DNA from: Polynucleobacter sp. JS-JIR-II-b4
Lineage (GTDB): Bacteria; Pseudomonadota; Gammaproteobacteria; Burkholderiales; Burkholderiaceae
Assembly: GCF_018687815.1 (NCBI RefSeq)
Contig: NZ_CP061306.1
Coordinates: forward strand, 930,001 to 994,000
DNA length: 64,000 nt
Direction: 5' to 3'
The translations under genes were made by a program, and so were the position numbers. The notes below the pieces were generated by a model, which was given only the letters and a program-made list of their open reading frames with translations, was not told the DNA's origin and made no database searches. Of the stretch, positions 7,629 through 15,020 are shown piece after piece. Every line of letters begins with the position of its first letter. The first letter of the stretch is position 1.

Positions 7629-8147
7629 CTAGCTTTTTAAGACGGACTGATGGCGAATGCCGGATTGATTTAAAAGATCACTGCCATTTAGGAAGGTTAT
7701 TTCTAGCAAGGTGATTGCGCCACATACTTTAAAGCCAGCACTACGGATTAATTTATCGGCAGCAACTAAAGTTCCGCCGGTAGCAAGAACATCGTCAAGC
7801 AGCAACACTCTGGCATCTTTAGGTAGGGTAGATTGCTGAATCTCTAAAGCATCATTTCCATATTCCAGGCCATAAGCTTCACGATGACTAGCTAAAGGGA
7901 GTTTGTTAGGCTTTCTGGCCAGCGCCAAGCCCTTGTGTGCGTGGTGGGCTAGAGCGGAGCCGAAGATAAAGCCACGAGACTCAATCCCTAGAATGTGGGT
8001 GTAATCAAATTGCTTGGCTACCTGATCTAGCTGACGAATAGCCTCTTTAAAAGCCATTGGATTGGCTAACAAGGGCGATATATCCCTAAAAAGAACCCCG
8101 GGTTTTGGAAAATCAGGAACCCCGGGTAGATAATCTAATAAATTCAT
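7629..8147 (-). CDS. apt: Adenine phosphoribosyltransferase
   Basis: Salvages adenine to AMP using PRPP in the cytoplasm. The N-terminal segment PDFPKPGVLFRDISPLL is the typical Apt opening. The PRPP loop VLLLDDVLATGGT is near residues 114-126 and IESRGFIFG near 55-63. At 172 aa the length is normal. I prefer the ATG at 8147; a GTG at 8150 is directly upstream in frame. The start lies only 11 bp from the divergent nucleosidase start at 8159, so each gene's ribosome site and promoter must sit inside or very close to the other's coding region. The pairing makes sense: the nucleosidase releases adenine, which Apt recycles. Confidence 0.93.
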   Translation of the reverse strand: MNLLDYLPGVPDFPKPGVLFRDISPLLANPMAFKEAIRQLDQVAKQFDYTHILGIESRGFIFGSALAHHAHKGLALARKPNKLPLASHREAYGLEYGNDALEIQQSTLPKDARVLLLDDVLATGGTLVAADKLIRSAGFKVCGAITLLEITFLNGSDLLNQSGIRHQSVLKS

Positions 8148-8158
8148 CACAAGCCAAT

Positions 8159-8719
8159 ATGAAAACAGAACTTCTTATTATTACCGCATTAGAGTCCGAG
8201 CTCAAGCGTGAAGCGCTACCAAGTGGCGTGGAAATTGTTTATTCAGGCGTTGGCAAAATTAATGCTGCCATAACCAGCATCAAAGCTATTCACCAATACT
8301 CACCAAAGAGAATATTGAATTTTGGTACCGCAGGGAAAATCAATACAGAATTACAGGGCCTACTAGAAATCGGCAAGGTAATTCAGCGCGATATGGATAC
8401 CGAGCCATTAGCCCCTCGCGGCAGCACTCCTTTTTGCACAAGACCGCAAGAGTATGTATCTACCGGACAATTTATCTGCGGCTCTGGCGATAGTTTTGTG
8501 ACTGCTTATGATCCTTGGTTGCATAGTCAAGGTGTTGATGTTGTTGATATGGAGCTATTTGCAATTGCTGCGATTGCACATGATCATCACATACCTTGGC
8601 AATCATTTAAATACATCACCGATGAAGCTAATGAGAATTCAGGCGATGACTGGCAGTCTAAAGTCAATCACGGCCAAGACCTATACCTGGCTCAAATCAA
8701 GGACATTTTGCGTAATTAG
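8159..8719 (+). CDS. 5'-methylthioadenosine/S-adenosylhomocysteine nucleosidase-like protein
   Basis: Nucleoside phosphorylase/hydrolase superfamily, 186 aa from the ATG at 8159; a longer frame from 8105 overlaps apt and is not needed. The N-terminus (IITALESEL) carries the MTAN-type catalytic Glu. VDMELFAIAA near 129-138 is the substrate-binding VxME motif, and ITDEAN near 153 carries the acid/base Asp of this family. It is shorter than E. coli Mtn (232 aa). It likely hydrolyses MTA, SAH or a related nucleoside to release adenine, which fits the divergent apt. The exact substrate is unproven. Confidence 0.8.
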   Translation: MKTELLIITALESELKREALPSGVEIVYSGVGKINAAITSIKAIHQYSPKRILNFGTAGKINTELQGLLEIGKVIQRDMDTEPLAPRGSTPFCTRPQEYVSTGQFICGSGDSFVTAYDPWLHSQGVDVVDMELFAIAAIAHDHHIPWQSFKYITDEANENSGDDWQSKVNHGQDLYLAQIKDILRN

Positions 8720-8797
8720 TTTTGGTGGCATTATGTTGCTATTCATTCCCGTCTTTAGACAGCATCAATCTACTAAAGCAATCCAAAGGGGTAATTA

Positions 8798-9958
8798 GTG
8801 AGTATTGCAACTGCACCTGCTAGTGAGTCTTGGAGCGATAAGCGCTGGCTCTGGTTATTGAGCCCAACCATTCCATTTGCCTTTACTGCTTCTATTCTGG
8901 CTTTTTCATTGACAGGGCAATGGCTCTATTTGCTTTTTGCCCCCGCCATTATTCATATTGCTATCCCCATCTTAGATCTGACTTTTGGCGAAGACTTTAG
9001 CAATCCTCCAGAATCCGCCGTCGAGACTTTAAATAGAGATTTCTTTTATCGTGCCTTGGTCTGGCTTTATGTCCCGTTTCAACTCATTGGAACAGTCTAT
9101 GGAACTTGGCTAGCGGCGACTCAATCTTTAGATTGGTATGCCTATGTCGCCTTGGTATTTACTGTGGGATCCACTAACGGTATTGGTATTGGAACCGCCC
9201 ATGAACTAGGGCATAAGCAAGAATCTATTGATCGGTGGCTTTCTAAATTGGCATTAGCCTCCAGTATGTATGGTCACTTCTTTGTAGAGCATAACCGCGG
9301 CCATCACAAGCGCGTGGCAACACCCGAGGATCCTGCTAGTGCCCGTATGGGGGAAAGTTTCTGGGCCTTTCTTCCGCGTACGGTTCTTGGTAGTTTGATT
9401 TCTGCATAGGATCTTGAGCGCGAGCGCTTAAAAAGAAAAGGTAAGGGCGTTTTGAGTGTTCAGAATGAAAATCTCCAAGCTTGGTCTCTCACCATCCTCT
9501 TATATGGCGTTCTCATGTTTTGGCTTGGATGGTCAGCATTGATTTTTCTAGTTCTTCAGGGCATCTACGCTGCCTCGATGTTGGAAGTTGTGAACTACGT
9601 AGAGCACTACGGATTATTACGTCAAAAAGATCAACATGGTGAGTATGTTCGCTGCGCCCCAGAACATTCCTGGAATAGTAATCACATAGTTGGCAACATT
9701 TTGTTGTATCACCTACAGCGCCATTCTGATCATCATGCGCATCCAACTAGGCGTTATCAAGCATTGCGTCATTTTGGAGAAGCGCCTCAATTACCTGGCG
9801 GTTATGCATCTATGATTACTTTGGCGTATTGCTCGCCCCTCTGGTTCGCCTTAATGGACAAGCGTGTGGTGCGTCATTATGCTGGGGATATGAGCAAAAT
9901 CAATATTCAACCTTCAGCTAGATTAAAGCTGATGAATCTCTGGGGTAATAAACAATGA
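8798..9958 (+). pseudogene. alkB: Alkane 1-monooxygenase gene with an in-frame amber stop
   Basis: Reading 8798-9958 in one frame gives a full-length AlkB-type membrane di-iron alkane hydroxylase (386 codons) interrupted once by TAG at codon 204 (9407-9409). All histidine boxes are present: HELGH (135-139), HNRGHH (165-170), NYVEHYG (266-272) and LQRHSDHH (306-313). Family members usually have Trp here (a SAW-type sequence before an LExER motif), so TGG to TAG is the simplest explanation. The first 203 codons alone lack the last two boxes. Downstream reinitiation at TTG 9452 would make a fragment without the first boxes. The GTG start has AAAGGGG upstream. The stop overlaps the ATG of the GMC dehydrogenase (ATGA). 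It is either a recent pseudogene, a sequence error or a suppressed amber. Confidence 0.85.
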
Positions 9959-11553
9959 AGTCTCAGGCCTTTGATTACATTGTCGTAGGTGGTGGGTCTG
10001 CTGGTAGTGTGATGGCAGGGCGGCTTAGCGAGCATGCTGGCACTAGCGTTGCATTGCTTGAGGCTGGCGGTAAGGGCGATAGCTGGGTCGTTAAAACACC
10101 TGCGGCTGCAGTAGCTATGTTACCCACTTCAATCAATAACTACGCCTTTCAAACAGTACCTCAGAAGGGTTTGAATGGCCGTAGAGGATATCAACCCAGG
10201 GGGAAGTGCTTGGGCGGCTCCTCGGCAATTAATGCCATGATTTACACCAGAGGTCATCGTACTGATTACGATCATTGGGCCGCTCTTGGTAATGCAGGCT
10301 GGTCATATGATGACCTACTGCCGTACTTTAAGAAAAGCGAAAACAACACCACCATTAAGAATTCCTTTCACGGGAATGATGGCCCATTATCTGTATCGAA
10401 TCTACAGTCTCATAATCCTTTTCAGAAAATCTATTTGAATGCTGCGAAGGAAGCCGGCTTTCCGGTTACAGAAGACTTCAATGGCGCCGAACAAGAGGGT
10501 TTGGGGATTTATCAGGTTACCCATAAAAACGGTGAGCGCTGGAGTGCGGCGCGCGGCTATTTACATCCCCATATGGGTAAGCGGACAAATTTACATGTGC
10601 AAACCGGTGTTCAGGTTGAGCGTATTTTGTTCGAAGGCAAGCGAGCTGTAGGCGTAAGCTACACGCAGGGTGGTAAACAGCACGTCATGCGCGCTAACAA
10701 AGAAGTCATTCTGTGTGCAGGCGCCTTCCATTCGCCGCAATTGCTCATGGTTTCTGGAGTGGGGCCTGCTCAAGAGTTAAAGAAATTCGATATACCAGTT
10801 ATTCATGATTTGCCTGGTGTAGGTCAAAATCTCCAAGATCATCCAGATTTCATATTTGGCTATTCTGCAGATAGTATCGATCTCATCGGCATTTCTTTAG
10901 GTGGTACGGTTAAATTGACCGGTGAAATTATTAAATACATTCGTTCAAGCGAAGGCATGATTGCCACCAACTTTGCAGAGGCGGGCGGCTTCCTTAAAAC
11001 AGATCCCGGCCTTGATGCACCAGACGTGCAATTGCATTTTGTAGTTAGCTTAGTGGAAGACCATGCCCGTAAATTACATATGCCCCATGGCTACTCATGT
11101 CATGTATGCGTTCTGAGGCCTAAGAGTCGAGGACAGGTAACGCTAGCTAGCAACAGGATGCAAGATGCACCCTTAATTGATCCAGCTTTCTTAGTCGAAG
11201 AAGAGGATTTGGAAATCCTAGTTAAAGGTTATAAGCTGACCAAACAATTAATGGATGCCCCTGCGTTTGCTCAGATACGCAAAAAAGATGTCTTTACGCC
11301 TAATGTAAAAACAGATGATGACATTCGAAAGATTATTCGGGAGCGGGCTGATACGGTTTATCACCCAGTGGGCACCTGCAAAATGGGTCATGATGTTATG
11401 GCGGTAGTTGACTCAAGCTTGAAGGTTCATGGCATTGATGGCCTAAGAGTAGTTGATGGATCCATCATGCCAACCTTGATCGGCGGCAATACCAATGCTC
11501 CTATTATCGCTATCGCCGAAAAAGCAGTAGGCTTAATCCGAGCGGATTGCTAA
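9955..11553 (+). CDS. GMC-family FAD alcohol dehydrogenase (AlkJ-like)
   Basis: Glucose-methanol-choline oxidoreductase of 532 aa. The N-terminal FAD fold has VVGGGSAGSVMAGRLSE (residues 10-26). GKCLGGSSAINAMIYTRG near 82-99 is the GMC signature 1. The C-terminal HPVGTCKMG holds the catalytic His, and GGNTNAPIIAIAEKA closes the FAD site. AlkJ oxidises the medium-chain alcohols made by AlkB and feeds electrons to the respiratory chain. The overlap with the alkB stop (ATGA) supports that role over choline dehydrogenase. If alkB is dead, this gene may still serve other alcohols. Its stop overlaps the stop of a convergent enoyl-CoA hydratase gene. Confidence 0.88.
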   Translation: MKSQAFDYIVVGGGSAGSVMAGRLSEHAGTSVALLEAGGKGDSWVVKTPAAAVAMLPTSINNYAFQTVPQKGLNGRRGYQPRGKCLGGSSAINAMIYTRGHRTDYDHWAALGNAGWSYDDLLPYFKKSENNTTIKNSFHGNDGPLSVSNLQSHNPFQKIYLNAAKEAGFPVTEDFNGAEQEGLGIYQVTHKNGERWSAARGYLHPHMGKRTNLHVQTGVQVERILFEGKRAVGVSYTQGGKQHVMRANKEVILCAGAFHSPQLLMVSGVGPAQELKKFDIPVIHDLPGVGQNLQDHPDFIFGYSADSIDLIGISLGGTVKLTGEIIKYIRSSEGMIATNFAEAGGFLKTDPGLDAPDVQLHFVVSLVEDHARKLHMPHGYSCHVCVLRPKSRGQVTLASNRMQDAPLIDPAFLVEEEDLEILVKGYKLTKQLMDAPAFAQIRKKDVFTPNVKTDDDIRKIIRERADTVYHPVGTCKMGHDVMAVVDSSLKVHGIDGLRVVDGSIMPTLIGGNTNAPIIAIAEKAVGLIRADC

Positions 11554-12314
11554 TCTAATCCTTCAAAATTAGGCGCTCGCTTTTCTAAAAAAGAAGTGAG
11601 AGCCTCTTTAGCTGCAGGGCCATGGAGCCGATCGATGAAGAGCTTGCCTTCAATATCAATTTGATTGAGTACTGCAGTCTTCAGTGCGCCATCCTTTAAT
11701 AAAGACTTTGTTCTAGATAACGATCCCGAGGAAAGGGCGGTAAGCTTTTGAGCTCTTTGCTCCGCATAAGGCAGTGCTGATGGCTCTGTAATTACTTTAT
11801 TTACAAAGCCAATTTGCTGGGCTTCATCGGCGCTGATAGGTTCACCAAAGAGCAATATTTCTGAGGCTTTTTGATGGCCAACTAGGCGTGGAAGCAATAA
11901 AGAGATGGCTCCCTCTGGAACCAAGCCCAAGGAAACAAAAGGAAAGATGAAGCGCGCATCCTTTTGGGCGTAAACCAAATCACAGTGAAACAATAATGTT
12001 GCTCCGATCCCAACTGCAACCCCATCTACAGCGGCAATCAACGGTTTAGTGAGTCCTGCAAGCACCTTTAATAAGTTAATTGGTGGGGCATCTTCATGCG
12101 TGATGGGGGATTGCATGAAATCAGCAATATCATTCCCCGCTGAAAAGGCATTACCAGCTCCAGATATCAACATCACCTTTACTTGAGGATTCTGATCTCC
12201 CTCAGACAGTATCTGCGTAAGCTCGCGATACATGGCATTGGTGAACGCATTCTTTTTCTCAGGTCGGTTGAGTACTATCTTGAGAATGCCGTCTGACAGG
12301 TGATGATTAATCAT
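11550..12314 (-). CDS. Enoyl-CoA hydratase/isomerase family protein
   Basis: Crotonase-fold protein of 254 aa. The oxyanion-hole elements are SGAGNAFSAGNDI near 51-63 and VDGVAVGIGATLLFHCD near 96-112. LVPEGAISLLLPRLVG lies near 132-147, where the catalytic Glu (PEGG in hydratases) is PEGA. That pattern is more typical of enoyl-CoA isomerase or divergent members, so hydratase activity is not certain. It is the last gene of the beta-oxidation operon, 5 bp after the flavin oxidoreductase gene. It converges on the GMC gene with stop codons overlapping by 4 bp. Confidence 0.88.
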   Translation of the reverse strand: MINHHLSDGILKIVLNRPEKKNAFTNAMYRELTQILSEGDQNPQVKVMLISGAGNAFSAGNDIADFMQSPITHEDAPPINLLKVLAGLTKPLIAAVDGVAVGIGATLLFHCDLVYAQKDARFIFPFVSLGLVPEGAISLLLPRLVGHQKASEILLFGEPISADEAQQIGFVNKVITEPSALPYAEQRAQKLTALSSGSLSRTKSLLKDGALKTAVLNQIDIEGKLFIDRLHGPAAKEALTSFLEKRAPNFEGLD

Positions 12315-12319
12315 GTGAT

Positions 12320-13300
12320 CTATGCTGCGCCTTTAAGCAAATTTGCTTTAGTTTGATCATATTCAGCCTTTAAACGAGCAACAAACTGCGCTGTAGGTGT
12401 AACCGCTTTTACAGCCCCAATGCCTTGACCGCAACCCCAGATATCTTTCCAGGCTTTCTGAGCTGCACCACCAAAGTTCATCTTGCTTGGGTCACTTTCT
12501 GGAAGATTATCCGGATCCAAGCCAGCATTGCGAATAGATGGTGCTAAATAGTTGCCGGATACACCAGTAAATAGGTTACTCAAGACAATATCGTCTGAAT
12601 TGCAGTCAACTACAGCCTGTTTATAGGCATCACTTGCACGCGCCTCTTCCGTTGCAATGAATGCTGAACCAATATAGGCATAGTCGGCACCCATAGCCTG
12701 AGCTGCCAAAACAGCACCGCCAGTAGCAATAGAGCCACTTAGCACTAGTGGGCCCTTAAACCATTCCCGAATTTCCTGAATTAATGCAAAGGGACTTTTA
12801 ATGCCGGCATGTCCACCAGCGCCAGCTGCAACTGCAATTAAGCCATCGGCACCTTTTTCTATCGCTTTTTTGGCAAAGGCATTATTAATAATGTCATGCA
12901 ATACGATGCCGCCATAACTATGTGCAGCAGTATTAATTTCTTCGCGAGCACCTAACGAGGTAATGATGATGGGTACTTTGTATTTGACGCACAGAGCCAT
13001 ATCATGTTCAAGGCGATCATTGCTCTTATGCACAATTTGATTGATGGCAAAAGGTGCGGCTGGTTTCTCTGGATGCTCTTTGTTATACGCAACTAGGGCG
13101 GTAGTAATTTCAATCAACCATTCTTCAAGCTGCTCAGCCGGTCTGGCATTTAGGGCAGGCATAGAGCCAATTACACCCGCTTTGCATTGGGCAATGACCA
13201 ATTTAGGATTGCTGATAATAAAAAGAGGTGCCGCAATGACGGGTAAATTGCCATCCGCCAAATGTTTTCGTAGAACTTCTGGAAGAGGTTGATTGCTCAT
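12320..13300 (-). CDS. Nitronate monooxygenase family flavoprotein
   Basis: A 326-aa TIM-barrel FMN enzyme of the 2-nitropropane dioxygenase/nitronate monooxygenase family. It shows AAGAGGHAG (near 160), LSGSIATGGAVLAAQAMGAD and YIGSAF, which form the FMN phosphate site. Members oxidise alkyl nitronates, and some act as quinone or enoyl reductases. It lies within a fatty-acid oxidation operon, 20 bp after the DUF2147 gene and 5 bp before the hydratase. This placement is frequent in Burkholderiales, and its role in acyl catabolism is not established. Confidence 0.88.
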   Translation of the reverse strand: MSNQPLPEVLRKHLADGNLPVIAAPLFIISNPKLVIAQCKAGVIGSMPALNARPAEQLEEWLIEITTALVAYNKEHPEKPAAPFAINQIVHKSNDRLEHDMALCVKYKVPIIITSLGAREEINTAAHSYGGIVLHDIINNAFAKKAIEKGADGLIAVAAGAGGHAGIKSPFALIQEIREWFKGPLVLSGSIATGGAVLAAQAMGADYAYIGSAFIATEEARASDAYKQAVVDCNSDDIVLSNLFTGVSGNYLAPSIRNAGLDPDNLPESDPSKMNFGGAAQKAWKDIWGCGQGIGAVKAVTPTAQFVARLKAEYDQTKANLLKGAA

Positions 13301-13320
13301 ATTTTTAAGTGATCTTTAGA

Positions 13321-13776
13321 TTACTGCTCAGCTTTGTACCAAACTTGGGTACGACCTAATAATGGAACACCAATATAGCCACGCACATCCATTTTCTTGC
13401 CATCTTCAGTCGCAATTTTGACGCGATAGATTTCACCTTCTTCAGGATCCAGAATTTTTCCATCTATCCAAACACCCGGCTTGTCTCGTCTTAGGTCGGT
13501 CATGATTTTCATCCCAAGGATGGGCTTATCCTTACGATCATCTTTACATAGCGTGCAATACACCAAAGGCTTTTCATTCGGCTTTGGAAAGGTTTTGATA
13601 ATAGTGCCTTCCAGTTTTCCATTTACTTCATCGATCTTGATTAAAGAAGAGGGCTCATTGGTTTTGTCATCAATCGTCTTCCAAACTCCAATAGCTGGGT
13701 CGGTAGCTTGAGCATGCGCATTGCCAGCAATCAGACCAAGTACGCAGGCTGATAGGATAAATTGCTTCTTTAACAT
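13321..13776 (-). CDS. DUF2147 exported protein
   Basis: A 151-aa protein with a signal peptide (MLKKQFILSACVLGLIAGNAHA, cleavage near residue 22) and one DUF2147 domain: the IGVWKTIDD opening, LEGTIIKTFPKP, YCTLC near 78-82, DGKILDPEEGEIYRVKI and the terminal TQVWYK. Two cysteines in the YCTLC loop could form a disulfide or bind metal. The function is unknown. It sits between thiolase and the flavin oxidoreductase in the beta-oxidation operon with short gaps, so it should be induced with fatty-acid oxidation. Confidence 0.88.
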   Translation of the reverse strand: MLKKQFILSACVLGLIAGNAHAQATDPAIGVWKTIDDKTNEPSSLIKIDEVNGKLEGTIIKTFPKPNEKPLVYCTLCKDDRKDKPILGMKIMTDLRRDKPGVWIDGKILDPEEGEIYRVKIATEDGKKMDVRGYIGVPLLGRTQVWYKAEQ

Positions 13777-13806
13777 TCTGAAGTCCCCTGATTTAAATAA
13801 GTCTAA

Positions 13807-15003
13807 TTAACAGCGCTCAAAGATTCCTGCAGCGCCCATACCGGTACCAACGCACATCGTCACCATGGCGTGCTTAAGATTATGTCTCTGCAGGGCATGA
13901 ATCGCTGTAGCAGCACGGATGGCACCAGTTGCACCTAAAGGATGTCCAAGAGCAATGGCACTGCCTAAAGGATTGACTTTGCTTTGATCTAAGCCAAGAT
14001 CTCTAATGACCGCTAATGACTGGGCTGCAAACGCTTCGTTCAATTCGATCCAATCTAAATCCTGCAAATTGAGCCCGGCCAGCTTTAATGCAGCAGGAAT
14101 AGCTTCTTTAGGTCCAATACCCATGATTTCAGGTGGAACACCTTTTACGGCAAAGCTAACAAAGCGTGCTAAAGGGGTGAGGCCAAAGGTCTTGATTGCT
14201 TTTTCGCTAGCCAAGATAAGTGCACCAACACCATCAGAGGTTTGTGAACTATTGCCAGCAGTAACGCTGCCCCTTGCGGCGAATGGAGACTTGAGTTTGG
14301 CCAAACCTTCAAGCGAGGTATCTATGCGTGGACCTTCATCTTTCAAAAATTCACGCCATTGCACATCTACTTCACCTTTACCCAGATCCATCGAGCGATG
14401 AGCTACCTTGACAGGGAAGATTTCAGAGTTAAATTCACCAGCAGCTTGTGCAGCCATAGCCTTTTGATGCGAATGGAATGCAAAAGCATCTTGATCCTCG
14501 CGACTGATCCTCCATTGCTGCGCAACTTTCTCAGCAGTTAAGCCCATGCCGTAAGCGATACCAATATTTTCATCACCCATAAAGATTTCTGGCGACATTG
14601 ATGGCGAATTGCCACCCATCGGTACCATGCTCATAGACTCAACGCCACCAGCAATCATCACATCCGCTTCACCAACCCGAATGCGGTCAGCTGCCATAGC
14701 GATAGCATTTAATCCAGAGGAGCAGAAGCGGTTGACGGTAATGCCACCTATAGTATTTGGCAGTCCACCGAGGAGCAAACCTATGCGAGCCACATTCAAA
14801 CCTTGCTGACCTTCTGGCATTGCGCACCCAATAATGGCATCTTCAATGGCTTTGGGATCCAGGGTAGGGACTTGCGTCAGAATATGTTGCAAGGCATTGC
14901 CAAGCAAATCATCTGGCCGAGTATTTTTTAGTGCGCCTCGTCCAGATCTGCCAATGGCACTGCGAGTAGCTGCAACGATATAAGCGTCTTGGATATTTTT
15001 CAT
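13807..15003 (-). CDS. fadA: Acetyl-CoA C-acyltransferase (3-ketoacyl-CoA thiolase)
   Basis: Thiolase of 398 aa catalysing the last beta-oxidation step: 3-ketoacyl-CoA plus CoA gives acetyl-CoA and a shortened acyl-CoA. The nucleophile Cys94 is in NRFCSSGLNA, the active-site His in GHPLGATGA, and the second Cys in CVGTGMGAAG at the C-terminus. All catalytic residues are intact and the length is normal. It is encoded 17 bp after the multifunctional fadB-like gene, giving the usual FadB/FadA partnership. Confidence 0.94.
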   Translation of the reverse strand: MKNIQDAYIVAATRSAIGRSGRGALKNTRPDDLLGNALQHILTQVPTLDPKAIEDAIIGCAMPEGQQGLNVARIGLLLGGLPNTIGGITVNRFCSSGLNAIAMAADRIRVGEADVMIAGGVESMSMVPMGGNSPSMSPEIFMGDENIGIAYGMGLTAEKVAQQWRISREDQDAFAFHSHQKAMAAQAAGEFNSEIFPVKVAHRSMDLGKGEVDVQWREFLKDEGPRIDTSLEGLAKLKSPFAARGSVTAGNSSQTSDGVGALILASEKAIKTFGLTPLARFVSFAVKGVPPEIMGIGPKEAIPAALKLAGLNLQDLDWIELNEAFAAQSLAVIRDLGLDQSKVNPLGSAIALGHPLGATGAIRAATAIHALQRHNLKHAMVTMCVGTGMGAAGIFERC

Positions 15004-15020
15004 AATGATATCTCGGTAAA

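Noticed and set aside
8094..8130. Repeated AACCCCGGGT motif
   Set aside because: Lies in apt and encodes the repeated PGV of its conserved N-terminus; coding constraint explains it.
8798..9958. Two separate genes (8798-9409 and 9452-9958)
   Set aside because: Both are in the same frame, together they give one full AlkB, and each alone lacks part of the di-iron ligands. One interrupted gene is simpler.
14006..14401. Plus-strand ORF inside the thiolase gene
   Set aside because: It is antisense to a conserved thiolase and has no ribosome site or recognisable domain.
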